64,000 bases of DNA from Epiperipatus broadwayi (taxonomy: Eukaryota > Onychophora > Udeonychophora > Euonychophora > Peripatidae). A program made the translations under genes and the position numbers. The notes under the pieces are model-generated. The model saw nothing but the letters and a program-made list of their open reading frames with translations. It was not told the DNA's origin and searched no databases. Below are positions 1-10,907 of the stretch, piece by piece. Each line of letters starts with the position of its first letter. Positions within the stretch are counted from its first letter, which is position 1. The stretch lies in assembly GCA_028023455.1 (NCBI GenBank), contig JAQFVV010012447.1, forward strand, positions 994,001 to 1,058,000, written 5' to 3'.

Positions 1-104
1 TTTATCTTTTACCAAACCCATATAAAAACCAAGAACCTATTTTCTGTATAAGCACTTTGTTTATATTTATTTTTCCATAACATCATTATTTGTATTCTTT
101 CTGC

Positions 105-185
105 TTGTAGGCATTTACATTCAATTAATAGATGCCTAATATTTACTATGCCTTCCTTACATAACTTACACACTAAATCACCCGT
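105..185 (-). pseudogene. LINE C-terminal zinc knuckle (CR1-like copy 1)
   Basis: The minus strand reads CKLC followed by a His-Leu-Leu and a final Cys, the CCHC-type knuckle that closes many LINE ORF2 proteins and is thought to help bind template RNA. The equivalent in copy 2 (about 14905-14975) has its first Cys codon changed to TGA, whereas copy 3 (about 52090-52145) keeps CKLC. Homology to the other copies is clear. Confidence 0.6.
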
Positions 186-293
186 ATTTTTTCATTTATA
201 TGAATATTCCCTTGTTGTGATGGATCCTGTTCTAGCCTTAAACAGCAAACTATTTTCCTTGCTATTATCATAAATTAATTCACACCCAATATT

Positions 294-387
294 CTGTTTA
301 CTTATATATATATATATATATATATATAAGTAAACAGAGTATAAAAAGTTTATATATATATATATATATATATATAAACTTTTTTTA
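294..387. repeat. Two adjacent inverted repeats, each centred on a TA microsatellite
   Basis: Arms CTGTTTACTTA (294-304) and TAAGTAAACAG (327-337) enclose a TA run. Immediately after, arms of about 17 bp reading AGAGTATAAAAAG (from 337) and the reverse complement ending near 387 enclose a second TA run. In LINE copy 3 (about 51926-51975) the same place holds only a short TATATA tract, so the palindromes arose after this copy inserted. Confidence 0.8.
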
Positions 388-1079
388 CTCTCTGTACTAG
401 TTCTCCAACTCATCTATTCTTCTAACCAATCCATTGCCACTATAACACTCAACAATTCTCCTAATACAATCATCCCACTTTTTGTATAAGTATACTGACA
501 CAAAATCTTTATCCAAATCTTCTGCATACTATACTACTGTTTATACTCATATTTTGCCTGTACTTTACTCATAACTCAATTAAATACTATTTTGGCTATT
601 TTTTTATCCATAAATTGCAATCTACTGATTATTTTTATTTTGCTTTTTGCATCACTCATATAAAAACTTGATCATGCTATTTCTCCTTGAATTTCATTCT
701 TTGCTTTCCACACATCTGCATCTAATGCACATCTTTCTACTTCTCTTTGTACTTTTTCTAATTAATCTAACATCCCTTTATTAACACATAATGCATCATT
801 ACTATAAGTTAACCCTGCTATTGCCACTCTCTTCCAGAAAATTCTAGCTACATCATATTTATGATGTGAAAATACTGATAATTTTTTTTATCAGTCCCTT
901 TTTTTTCATTGCTTTATTTGCCATTCCCCTCCCCCCCATTTATCCAAACAATTTCTCTGATTACTTAAGACAATTCCCAAATAGTTATACCTATTCATCA
1001 CACTTAACTTATATCCCCCAATAAAAATTATTTCTCTTCTCTTTCCCCAGTATTAATCATCATTACTTTTGATTTTTGG

Positions 1080-1600
1080 TCACTAAATTTAATCCCCATC
1101 TCTTTATCTATCCTTGAAAATGCCCTGTGCTTAACTTTCATATTTTCCCTATTTTCTGTACATAGGAAGATATTATCTACAAATAAAAGACCCGACAGTG
1201 TATATACTTCCTTGTCATTTTTTAAAGGTATCTCTACACCTCTTCCTATGCTTTCTATTGCTCTCTACATTTTTCTCAAATACAACAAAAATAAAATAGG
1301 TGACACAAGGCATCCTTGCCTTAGTCCTACCCCATTTTTAACTTTAATTGATTCTATATTCCCTAATTGATACATATAGTAATTATTTTCATACAATCTT
1401 TTAATAATATCCACTAAAGCTCCATCTATTTTCAAATTTACTAAACTTATCCATAATCTATTTCTATTTACTCTATCATATGCCTTCTCTATATCTATAT
1501 AAACCATATATAACTGTCTACCTGTATTTCTACTCATATAGATAAGTTGTGTAACTACAAATAAACAATCTCCTATACACCTACCCAATTAAAAACCCCC
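1080..1600 (-). pseudogene. Reverse transcriptase core of CR1-like copy 1
   Basis: The longest open piece is 1265-1588 (107 aa). It contains motif A (YIDIEKAYDRVNRNRLW, with the catalytic Asp) and motif B (GVGLRQGCLVSPILF). Motif C lies outside this ORF at about 1165-1190, where the minus strand reads FVDN instead of the FADD seen in copy 3, so both catalytic aspartates of the box are altered. The enzyme would copy LINE RNA at a nicked target in the nucleus. Stops and frame changes on both sides show that it is a relic. Confidence 0.85.
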
Positions 1601-1673
1601 TTGCATTTCTCCCACTATATTATTTTTTCCATCCATTTTGTGACCTTTCCAGGCAACCATATATGTGAAAACT

Positions 1674-2212
1674 TTATATAACTACTGACATTACCACTAT
1701 CAATCTATAATTGCTTAATTTTCTATGATCTTTACGCTTTCCTTTAAATAGTAGCTTTACTCCTCTATTACTCCAACTATCCGGATAATCTCTTTTCTGT
1801 GTCATCTTATTAAAACATGGTAATAGATTTAATTTTGCCATATATCCTAAATTCATTACCATCTCTGCTTCCCATTCTTCTAAACTTGAGACAGGGAAGA
1901 AAGTGGAAAAGCATTTTCTGTAAACCTAATATTTTCATTACTATATGTTTTTATGTTTGTTATCACTCTGTCTTTCACATCTAACATCTTTTTTATATCC
2001 ATTACATATTTATTTAAGATTGTCTCTAATTTTTCTCTAGAACTACACTCTATTCCCTCATGATTTAGTAATACTATTTCTCTCTTCCCTACATTCCTCC
2101 TTTTAATGTATTTCCAAAATTTTTTACTTCCATCTCTTTCCCTTTTATTAATATCCTCCATCAATTTATTATTTAATTTTATTCTCTCTCTATAATTATC
2201 TATTTTAGCCAA
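1674..2212 (-). pseudogene. Linker between endonuclease and reverse transcriptase, CR1-like copy 1
   Basis: Two open pieces (1674-1862 and 1880-2212) match the pre-RT region of the other copies. The upstream piece has the basic stretch RERDGSKKFWKYIKRRNVG and the downstream piece the RT entry segment ending in KDHRKLSNYRLIVV (the YRP-type block of LINE RTs). Compare 7921-8470 in copy 2 and 50080-50620 in copy 3. No independent function is expected. Confidence 0.7.
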
Positions 2213-2479
2213 CTTTTTTTAAAAAATACTTTTCCCATTTAATATTAACATCTTTTTCACTTTGTTATGCTTTTATCCTCTCTTTTACACTTTTACTAAT
2301 TCTCACTTTTCTATTATTTTTATTCTTTTGAATATTATCACCTACAATACTATTTGCCACTTTTCTACTTCACCATATCCTTATATTCCTCCCCAAGAAA
2401 CTCTTTCATGATTTCTTCTACTTTTATTTTATATTCTTCTAATTTATTCTTATCATTCATTCACTATCCTTTTTATTTT

Positions 2480-3150
2480 TATTACTATTTTCCATCACAG
2501 TACTAATCATTTATATTATAAAGAAATTATGATCACTATTACATTCTCTTCATTTCTGTACTTTATTCATTCCCACTTTCTCTACTAATTCATAATATAT
2601 TGTCTGACATATATTATTTCTAGACCATATGTATTGATCCTCATGAATATTTTTTTAATTTCCCATGCTCAAATTCACTCTCTGACAAAAAATTTAAAAA
2701 GTTGTCCATTCTTGTTATCTATACCATCAATTTCTTCAATATGCTCATTCATATATCCTATAACTATTATTTTCTTCATCTTTTTTTGAAATTCTGTATA
2801 TCCTTAACTAGGCATTCATATATGCTACTGTTACACTCCTTTATCTTAAACCACAAATGTTCTTGATGCTTAACTTAGATATTTATTTTGACATAACCCC
2901 TATATTACCATCCCTTTTTTCTTTTGGTATATTGTACCCTGCCATACCAAGTCTTCCAGTGCAGGTTCTTCTTCTTCTCTTAGATGTATTTCCACTTACT
3001 TCTAATACCCCAAGCTCTTCATTTTTAATTGCTTTGTCTAATTCCAGTTACTTTTATGATTTTCTACCACCTTACATGTTCAAATATCTAATTTTAACAA
3101 TTTCTTCTGTTCTTACTATCTCTTTATAAATTTCTTTGATTCTTTATTCT
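2480..3150 (-). pseudogene. Apurinic-type endonuclease domain of CR1-like copy 1
   Basis: There is no long ORF, but the minus strand aligns by eye over its length with 6886-7580 of copy 2: the block with the AATGGACA motif near 2710 matches NGQLLKEF, and 3000-3150 matches the GYLNMQGG start of the domain. The family's endonuclease nicks target DNA to start target-primed reverse transcription. Multiple stops show that it is inactive here. Confidence 0.6.
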
Positions 3151-3544
3151 CTATTATATTTGTAAGTAGCTTGTTTATCATTAATTTTGCATACTCCATT
3201 TTTTCTCCATATCTACATTTATATCTAAATCAGCTACCCTTTGTTTATTTTTCTTACATATCATCCATTCTTTTTCTTTTTGATAATACTGTAATTTAAA
3301 TTCCTACTCCCCCTAAAGTTTCCCAAACTGTAATTTTTTTTTTATAAATCAAACTCCCTAATACTTTACTTTCTTGATTTTCTAAGTGCAATCCATCTTT
3401 ACTATGTAACTCCCTCTTATTAATAATAAAAAAATCTCATATCAACAAGCATAACATTATTTCTCTCACATAATTTTTCCAATCTCTCATTTATAGATCA
3501 TGCCCTATCTATCTATTATCAAATCTTGGTAATAATCCAACTAT

Positions 3545-3901
3545 TCATACTCTTTCTTTAATCTTATTCAAATTGATAATCAATTCTTTGTACTCATCCA
3601 TTACTTTCTCTGAGGGTTTTGACAAATTATTTGTCCCTACCATAACATAAACATCTCTACTTCCTTGTTTCTTTACCTTATCTGTAACATCCCTAATTCT
3701 AGCTCCAAGAAAATATATTCTGACATACCTGTTTCTATTTCCCCTTGCAATTACATCACCACATCCTCTAATTAGCAAGTCTCCTATCAATACTGTCTCA
3801 TAGTTTACATTTCCTACTTTATCCATAACATTCTCTTCTACCTTCTGGACTTCCTTATCTAATTTTTCCTTATCATTTCTATTTATTCTTAATCTGCTCA
3901 T
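3545..3901 (-). pseudogene. ORF1 SGNH/GDSL-type esterase domain of CR1-like LINE
   Basis: The 118-aa open piece carries block I of the SGNH hydrolase fold (ETVLIGDLLIRGCGD) and block III (VYVMVGTNNLS). CR1-group LINEs often have such an esterase in ORF1; its role in retrotransposition is not firmly known. The catalytic Ser of GDSL is replaced by Leu (GDLL); the codon is TTG, one CpG transition away from TCG. The piece begins at a Met and is cut off at the 3' side by stop codons. In the other three copies this part was lost by 5' truncation. Confidence 0.75.
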
Positions 3902-4119
3902 ACTTCATCTCTAATCATTTAAATTTTGCTTCTACATCCTTTACCCCTTCCTTCATCTTACTTATTCTTTGGCTAACCATTTCCATTGCACTATTTATTT
4001 TGTCATCCATATCTCTTGTCACTCCACTAAGTACATACTCTATCTTTCTTAACTACATTTTGCTCCATTTCTCATTACTTTCTCTCTAAACTATCAATTT
4101 CTTCACATCTTTTACTACA

Positions 4120-4260
4120 TTTACACATGATCTACATAACTATACCCTCGTTACATCTTTCCTAGTCTTATTTAAACATTTCAAATGATAAACCTTATCA
4201 CATATGGCACTCTCTATCACAACACGACTAATTTTCTTCTGACCATTATATATTGTGGGA
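4120..4260 (-). pseudogene. PHD-finger-like remnant at the start of LINE ORF1
   Basis: The minus strand reads IESAICDKVYHLKCL, then after about 10 residues an in-frame stop, then LCRSC. This spacing of Cys, Tyr-His-x-x-Cys-Leu and Cys-x-x-Cys matches the second half of a PHD finger; the first Cys seems to have become Ser. PHD plus esterase is the known ORF1 layout of some CR1 LINEs. The domain is too short and too broken to be functional. Confidence 0.55.
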
Positions 4261-4290
4261 AATAAATGCAATCTATGATTCCTTCAAGTC

Positions 4291-6184
4291 CCCTACTCTT
4301 TATTTAAATTTATGCTTTTTTTACTACTCTTCAAATCTCTTTATACAAAAGGAGAAATAATAATAATGATTGATAAACATGTGCTTCCTAACATTACCCC
4401 TCAAACATTATCGTCTTTCTCAAATAAATCACTTTTTTAAAGTGAAAGATTCTTTAATAGAAAACCTACTAAAAACCAACTATTTTTATGTACAATTTAC
4501 TTTTAAAGCCTCTTTGTAGTAAACACACACAAATTTTTTTTTGGTTTATATTTAAAATGATGTATCAAATCAGTTTCCAAACATTAGCAATATTTCTCCC
4601 GATCTTTCCAAATTCAATTGATAATAACATGTACTGCCTTCTATTCTCAATTCTACCTAGCAATTAGAAAATGAATGTGGTTTAGTTAAAGTCTCTTTGG
4701 ATTGAATGTTTGCCTTATTTAATACCATTTGTCAGATATGTTATCCTTATAAAACCTGAAGAAAATATAAAATACATTTATTCTTCATTTGCTAAGAATG
4801 ATAAGCAGAGGATTCCTAAATACATCTGCCTAAGTATACAACTTTTTCCAGGCAAAATTCTGTTACAAGTCCAATTTCCAGCCTAGATCATTAATGTTTG
4901 TCCTACTTTGAGCAAAGCACACAACTAAAAACTACAAGTATACTATGCATCTATGTCTTACTTTCTTAATTCTTGAAAGCTTGTGTTAAAAAAATTGATA
5001 ATGGAATTGATGTGCTGTGCATGTAAACAGAAATGGAAATATAGTTGCACAAACACGCATTCTTGTTGTCATATAATATAGGAAGATAGTTGATGGCATG
5101 AGAGTCTAATAGTGACAGCAACCTAAAGTAATTTAAATGACTACAGAAAATAATAATGAAGACAGGAAAGACTGTTTATATTGTAATCAGTATCTAACCT
5201 TCAATAAGCCAACATCCTATTTGACAAGGCACTCTTGATCAGCCATTTTCTTAACCTTTTACACAGTTAATCCTCATATGTTATGGTTATTTTTATTACC
5301 CTTTATTTGTGGAGCCCGTTAATAACTTGAGTATATATTTTATGTACAAAAACCCACTTTTTGTATTGCTATCTAAATATATTTAAATAACAAACAATAA
5401 ATTTAAATAATTAAACACAAAAATAGCTATCAAGACCATCTACAATAAAATCTCAAAGTAATATGATTATGGTATAATATATCAAAAGTGTGTTAAGTAT
5501 GAATAAAAGCTAAAATTTATAAACACATGCTTACCTTTTTTGTGTTAAAGTCTGAGTATTTATATAGTTAACATTACTGCTATCTAATGTATTTTAAAAA
5601 GTTATATACATAAGCCAATTTGAAATAAATTTATATTTTTATCAGTGAAACATGAATTTTATTTTTTGACTGGGAAACAGTACTATTTTGCAAATGTTTT
5701 AAGACTAAATAATGCCTGATCACAATAGGGTAGTTAGGTTTTATTGCTATGATTATCTGTCACATCTACATTAAAATGACATTCCTTATCAAAATTCTTT
5801 CCAATATACATAAATCACATCACCATAAATAACTTTTAAATGAATCTATAGATTTTCAGAAATCGATTGTTAAGGCAAAGTGGACTTAATTTATTATTAG
5901 TTTCTAAGATGTTACATTGATAATGAGTGAAAGCAAATAAATTCTATTCAACTGGCTAACATATAATGTTTGAAGATAATTTAATGACCATTTGAATAAA
6001 CTATGGGACTACTCATTCTTTGATCACAATAACCCATATGCACCAACAACTAACTGTTTATCTAATTTGATGAATACAGATTGCAGATAGTGAATTGGTT
6101 TGTTTAAGCATTGCCACTGTGATGATGTATATTTACATGTAATAACTAATTATCTGATAGTATTTATGATTTAATATATATATT
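4291..6184. other. Non-coding AT-rich stretch upstream of LINE copy 1
   Basis: No coding region or RNA gene is visible. It contains the 973-bp block 4465-5437, which is duplicated, inverted, inside the ribozyme-array element. Confidence 0.6.
4465..5437 (+). repeat. Source-like copy of the block captured in the ribozyme-array element
   Basis: This block matches the reverse complement of about 10908-11879 almost without gaps and with only scattered substitutions (for example around 4755 versus 11570, and 4925 versus 11423). Neither flank here has 456-bp repeat units, and no target duplication or inverted ends are visible, so it looks like ordinary sequence that was copied into the element. It could instead be an uncharacterised interspersed repeat; a genome search would tell. 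Confidence 0.9.
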
Positions 6185-6261
6185 ATAATTAATGTTTTCA
6201 TGGTTATATGATGTAGATAAAATAACATTTTTGGGTATGAACCATGTATTATTTTGCATTA

Positions 6262-6306
6262 CAATCCGATATTTTGACGGACTAGCAACCACCATTATCA
6301 AGGTTA
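6262..6306 (-). ncRNA. Degenerate hammerhead-ribozyme-like motif, copy A
   Basis: The minus strand shows CC, then UUGAUAA (for CUGANGA), a possible 5-bp stem II GGUGG/CCGUC, then AAAAUAUC (for GAAAUAUC) and GG pairing with CC as the start of stem I. Stem III would be minimal, as in ribozymes of retrotransposons. Core changes make activity unlikely. Confidence 0.5.
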
Positions 6307-6443
6307 ACTTTTAAAAGGAAAGTTCTTAAACAATATAACATTTTCTCCCCATAAAGATTAATAATATTATATTTAATGTTTTCATGGTTATATGATGTAG
6401 ATAAAATAACATTTTTAGGTACGAAACATGTATTATTTTGCAT

Positions 6444-6490
6444 TACAATCCAATATTTCAATGGACTAGCAACAGCCATTATCAAGGTTA
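6444..6490 (-). ncRNA. Degenerate hammerhead-ribozyme-like motif, copy B
   Basis: Same motif as 6262-6306, but here GAAA is intact (GAAAUAUUGG), which supports the reading of copy A as a mutated GAAA. The CUGANGA box still reads UUGAUAA. Confidence 0.5.
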
Positions 6491-6508
6491 ACTTTTGAAA
6501 AAAAAAAA

Positions 6509-6552
6509 AACCTTGACAATGGCGGTTGCTAGTCCATCAAAATATCAGATTG
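6509..6552 (+). ncRNA. Degenerate hammerhead-ribozyme-like motif, copy C (inverted)
   Basis: The plus strand reads CCUUGACAAU, then GGCGG pairing with CCAUC, then AAAAUAUC. It is the inverted counterpart of copies A and B. Confidence 0.45.
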
Positions 6553-6777
6553 TAATGCAAAATAATACATGGTTCGTACCCAAAAATGTTATTATATATA
6601 TATTGTACCAGATGCTCAATCTCTCCTGATCACAGGGAGTCTGATTTATAAAGAATGTAGTTGGAGAAATTTGTAAAGGGGGATGGGATTTTAAATTGTA
6701 GTGTTATTAAAAAGAAGAAGAATGGGTGGGATGTAAGGAATAAATAAAGGGCAGTTGATTTAGATATAAATGTAGAT

Positions 6778-7495
6778 GTGGAGAGGGAATGGGTCTGTAA
6801 AATTAATGGTAAGCAAGTTATTTATAAAGATAATGGAGAAGAAAGAATCAAAAAAAATTATAAAAGAGTAGTTAGGAAAGAAAAAATTGTTAAAATTGGG
6901 TATTTGAATATGCAAGGTGGTAGGAGACCAGAAAAGTTGCAGGAATTAAACAAAGCAATTGAAAATGAAGAGCTTGAGATATTAACAGTAGTGGAAACAC
7001 ATCTAAGAGAAAAAGAACCTGTTTTTGAAGATTTGGTATGGCAGGGTATAAATAGAAAAGAGAAAGAAAAAAGAGTGGTGGTATAGATGTTATATCAAAA
7101 AAAATATTTAAATACTGTTAAATGCCAAGAAAATTTGTAGTTTGAAATAAGGTTGAGAAGATAAGAATGGATGGTGGATATAGTTTATATAGCTACTGGA
7201 GATAGTCAAACTATAATGGAATGGAACAATAGCATATATAAGTGCCTAGTTAAGGATATGCAGACTTTTAAAAAAAGGGAAGAGAATAATGCTTATAGGA
7301 GATATGAATGGGCATATTGAAGAAATTGATGATGTAGATAATAAGAATGGACAGCTTTTGAAGGAATTTTGTCAGAGAGTAAATTTGAGCATTGGAACCT
7401 TATCAAATATTTATGAGGGACAATACACGTGGTCTAGAAATAATATATCCCAAAACAATAGATTATGTATTGGTAGAGAGAGAGGGAATGAATAA
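6778..7495 (+). pseudogene. Endonuclease domain of CR1-like LINE copy 2
   Basis: Open pieces 6778-7086 (102 aa) and 7289-7495 (68 aa) carry apurinic-endonuclease motifs: the N-containing start (KIGYLNMQGGRRPEKLQ), the catalytic Glu block (EILTVVETHLRE) and the GDMNGH block (MLIGDMNGHIEEID). The SDH motif that ends the domain follows at about 7535-7560 (NSDHNFFVIEM). The protein would nick target DNA for priming. At least two frame breaks separate these blocks, so it is inactive. Confidence 0.8.
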
Positions 7496-7633
7496 AGTAC
7501 AGAAAATAAGGTTTTTGATAATGAAGAGAGAGTATGTAATAGTGATCATAATTTCTTTGTAATTGAAATGGTTAGTAATGTGATAGAAAATAAAAATAAA
7601 AGTAGTAACAATAGTGAAAGATGTGGATAGAGA

Positions 7634-7921
7634 GTGAATGATAAGAATAAGTTAGAAGAGTATAAAATACAAGTTGAAGAAACCAAGGAAGAGTTGGTTG
7701 GAAATGAGTATGAGGACTGGTGTGATGAAATAGAAGAAGTGGCAAATAGGGTTTTAGGTGAGAATATTCAGAATAATAAAAGTAATAGAAAAATGAGAGT
7801 TAGTAAAAGTGTAAAAGAGAGAAAAAAAGCATGCAGAGAATATAAGTGTGCTATTAAAAACAAAAAAAGTGAAAAAGATATTAATGCTAAGTGGGAAAAG
7901 TACTTAGAAAAAAAAAGTTAG
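7634..7921 (+). pseudogene. Basic linker after the endonuclease, LINE copy 2
   Basis: A 95-aa open piece rich in Lys, Arg and Glu (for example EERKK-type repeats near its end), matching 49800-50070 of copy 3. It sits between the endonuclease SDH motif and the RT. Charged linkers of this kind are normal in LINE ORF2. No catalytic motif is visible. Confidence 0.65.
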
Positions 7922-8288
7922 GTAAAATAGATAATTATAGAGAGAGAATGAAACTAAATAGTAAATTATGGGATGATATTAATAAACATGGAAGAGGTGG
8001 GAGTAAAAAATTTTGGAATTACATTAAAAGAAGAAATTTAGGGAAGAGAGAGAGATAATATTACTGGATGAGGAGGGAATAGAGTGTATCTCTAGAGAAG
8101 AATTAGAGAGAATATTGAATAGTTATGTAATGGATATAGAAAAGATGTTAGATGTGAAGAACAGAGGGATAAAAAATATAAAAACATATAGTAATGGGAA
8201 TATTAGGTTTACAGAAAATGAACTGAATGAGGCAAGGAAGAAACTGAGAAGTGGCAAGTCAAGAGGGTTAGATGGATGAGCAGCAGAG

Positions 8289-9156
8289 ATGATAATGAAT
8301 TTAGGGCATTGGGCAAAAATAATGTTACAATCATGTTTTAATAAGATGGCACAGAAGAGAGTTTTTCCTGGTAATTGGAGTAATACAAGAGTAAGATTAT
8401 TATTTAAAGAAAAAGGTAAGGATCATAGAAAGTTAAATAATTATAGACTGATAGTGGTAACATCAGTTTTATATAAAGTTTTTTTTATATATGGTGGCTG
8501 GAAGAATTGCAAAATGGATGGAAAAAATAATGTAGTGAGGAAAATGCAAGAAGGTTTTAGGTCAGATAGGCATATAGGCGATAGTTTATTTGTAGTTACA
8601 CAACTTATGGATATGAGTAGGAATTCAGGTAGAAAGTTATATATGAGTTTTATAGATATAGAGAAGGCATATGATAGAGTGAATATAAATAGATTATGGA
8701 TAAGTTTAGCAAATCTGGGAATGGATGAAGCTTTAGCAGGTGTTATTAAGAAATTATATGAAAATAATTACTATACATATCAATTAGGGGATAAAAAATC
8801 AGTTAAAGTTAAAAATGAGGTGAGACTGAGGCAAGGATGCCCTATGTCACCTATTTTGTTTGTGTAGTATTTGAGTGAAATGGAGAGAACAATAGAAAGA
8901 CTATGAAGAGGGATAGAGATACCATTAATAGGTGGCAAGAGAGTATATATATATTGTTGGGTCTTTTTTTTCAGATGTTGTCTTTTTGTGTGTAAAAAGA
9001 AGAGAAGATATGGAAGTTATGCTGAGGACATGCACAAGGGTGAGTAAAGATATGAGGATTAAATTTAGTGAAGAAAAATCAAATATAATGATGGTGAATA
9101 CTGGGGAAAGAGAAGACAAAGATTTCTTATTGGGGGATATAAAGTTAAGATGGTGA
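8289..9156 (+). pseudogene. Reverse transcriptase domain of CR1-like LINE copy 2
   Basis: The longest LINE piece in the window (8289-8867, 192 aa) runs from the RT entry block through FRSDRHIGDSLFVVTQL, motif A (FIDIEKAYDRVNINRLW) and motif B (VRLRQGCPMSPILF) before a stop. The next open piece (8932-9156) carries motif C, which reads FFSDVVF instead of FFADDDF as in copy 3, so one catalytic Asp is lost. The remaining thumb region continues at 9255-9491 with LTYGNAALCVSKGVLDYLEKLQRKVG. Confidence 0.85.
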
Positions 9157-9254
9157 ATAAATATAGTTATTTGGGAATCATCTTGAGTAATAAGATAAAT
9201 TGCTTGGTTGAATGGGAGAAAAAATTGATAAATGAAGAAAAGAAATGAAAGAGA

Positions 9255-9491
9255 TTGATAAAGAAATTAACAGTGTTTTCATACAATAAATATGATGTAT
9301 GTAGAATTGTATGGAAGGGAGTGGCAGTAGTAGGGTTAACATATGGCAATGCTGCATTATGTGTTAGTAAAGGGGTATTAGATTACTTAGAAAAATTACA
9401 AAGGAAAGTAGGAAGACATGCATTAGATGCAGAGATGTGGACAGCAAAGAGGCAATTCAAGGTGAAATGGGATTGTCAAGTTTTTATTTGA
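9255..9491 (+). pseudogene. RT thumb / C-terminal region of LINE copy 2
   Basis: A 78-aa open piece whose SYNKYDVCRIVWKG and LTYGNAALCVSKG segments align with 51400-51545 in copy 3. It ends about 100 bp before the point where the ribozyme-array element inserted. Confidence 0.7.
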
Positions 9492-9596
9492 GGGATGCAA
9501 AAAGCAAATTGAAAATGTTCAGTAGACTGCAGTTTATGGATAATAAAAGAATAGCCAAAATAGTATTTAATTGGGTTACAAGTAAAGGGCAGCAAC

Positions 9597-9608
9597 AAGA
9601 TGGGTGAG
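9597..9608 (+). repeat. Left 12-bp target-site duplication
   Basis: AAGATGGGTGAG here and again at 14587-14598. LINE copy 3 has the corresponding sequence once (about 51744-51755), confirming duplication on insertion. Confidence 0.92.
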
Positions 9609-9711
9609 CAAAACTCTCCATACAGTATTGCCACCTGTGCTAAACAGAGTAATCAATGGATGCCAGAAGGCTTGTGCATAAAATCCCTATCTAATGCCTA
9701 CTCATCCAATA

Positions 9712-9753
9712 TCCCCAGACTAGTTTCTGGCTTGTGGCCTTCGTCAGTGAGGA
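9712..9753 (-). ncRNA. Hammerhead ribozyme, left array unit 1
   Basis: On the minus strand: stem I UCCUCA/UGGGGA (6 bp, one G-U), core CUGACGA, stem II GGC/GCC with loop CACAA and an A-A mismatch next to the core, GAAA, stem III AC-UA-GU (2 bp) and cleavage triplet GUC. All invariant core residues of the hammerhead (C3, U4, G5, A6, G8, A9, G12, A13, A14) are present. Such a tiny stem III is typical of retrotransposon ribozymes, which may act as dimers, and tandem units provide that. Self-cleavage would release 456-nt monomers that can circularise. Confidence 0.85.
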
Positions 9754-10166
9754 GCTTTGGATCTGAGAGCACTGCATCTAGATCTTAGGATCTAATGCAA
9801 CCCTCTAGCAACCACCTTTTATCTCTACTTAACTATAAAACTATGAGAATGAAATTGAAAACACAAAAAATATTTTCAATCTAAGCTCAATAGCTTATAT
9901 AGTCATATGGGTCTGAACTCAGTTCAGCACCCATACATTTTGGTGTCTTTGGCTCTTTTACAACCATAGCCACCACTATCCTATTAGGCAGGATTGGTGT
10001 TAAACCATTAAGCATCACATGATCACATTCCTTATACTAGCACATTATTTGTTGATAAACAGAGCAAAACTCTCCATACAGTATTGCCACCTGTGCTAAA
10101 CAGAGTAATCAATGGATGCAGAAGGCTTGTGCATAAAATCCCTATCTAATGCCTACTCATCCAATA

Positions 10167-10208
10167 TCCCCAGACTAGTTTCTGGCTTGTGGCCTTCGTC
10201 AGTGAGGA
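10167..10208 (-). ncRNA. Hammerhead ribozyme, left array unit 2
   Basis: Identical in sequence to the motif at 9712-9753. Confidence 0.85.
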
Positions 10209-10622
10209 GCTTTGGATCTGAGAGCACTGCATCTAGATCTTAGGATCTAATGCAACCCTCTAGCAACCACCTTTTATCTCTACTTAACTATAAAACTATG
10301 AGAATGAAATTGAAAACACAAAAAATATTTTCAATCTAAGCTCAATAGCTTATATAGTCATATGGGTCTGAACTCAGTTCAGCACCCATACATTTTGCTG
10401 TCTTTGGCTCTTTTACAACCATAGCCACCACTATCCTATTAGGCAGGATTGGTGTTAAACCATTAAGCATCACATGATCACATTCCTTATACTAGCACAT
10501 TATTTGTTGATAAACAGAGCAAAACTCTCCATACAGTATTGCCACCTGTGCTAAACAGAGTAATCAATGGATGCCAGAAGGCTTGTGCATAAAATCCCTA
10601 TCTAATGCCTACTCATCCAATA

Positions 10623-10664
10623 TCCCCAGACTAGTTTCTGGCTTGTGGCCTTCGTCAGTGAGGA
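10623..10664 (-). ncRNA. Hammerhead ribozyme, left array unit 3
   Basis: Identical in sequence to the motif at 9712-9753. Confidence 0.85.
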
Positions 10665-10907
10665 GCTTTGGATCTGAGAGCACTGCATCTAGATCTTAGG
10701 ATCTAATGCAACCCTCTAGCAACCACCTTTTATCTCTACTTAACTATAAAACTATGAGAATGAAATTGAAAACACAAAAAATATTTTCAATCTAAGCTCA
10801 ATAGCTTATATAGTCATATGGGTCTGAACTCAGTTCAGCACCCATACATTTTGGTGTCTTTGGCTCTTTTACAACCATAGCCACCACTATCCTATTAGGC
10901 AGGATTG

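Larger units (their letters stand above)
1..4290 (-). mobile_element. CR1-like non-LTR retrotransposon, copy 1 (decayed, runs off the window start)
   Basis: A minus-strand LINE whose 3' end lies beyond base 1. Read on the minus strand, the recognisable order is a PHD-like finger (about 4120-4260), an SGNH esterase (3545-3901), an apurinic-type endonuclease (about 2480-3150), a linker (1674-2212), reverse transcriptase (about 1080-1600) and a C-terminal zinc knuckle (105-185). A PHD plus esterase ORF1 is characteristic of CR1-group LINEs, so I assign it there rather than to Jockey; the exact clade is not settled. It is full of stops and frameshifts and must be dead. The same family occurs three more times on the plus strand (6605-15300, 49174-52452, 52503-54640), which allows copy-to-copy comparison. 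Confidence 0.85.
6185..6593. mobile_element. Short inverted element with three hammerhead-like motifs
   Basis: Two direct copies of a block of about 125 bp (about 6189-6313 and 6372-6497) are followed, after an A-run, by an inverted partial copy (6509-6593). Possible 11-bp target duplications ATATATATATT flank it (6174-6184 and 6594-6604), though the sequence is low complexity. Each copy carries a hammerhead-like motif: minus strand in the first two, plus strand in the third. The layout resembles Penelope-type terminal repeats in inverted arrangement. Confidence 0.6.

Noticed and set aside
6282-6485. 67-aa minus-strand ORF
   Set aside because: It lies in the ribozyme-bearing repeat and its frame is broken in the inverted copy.
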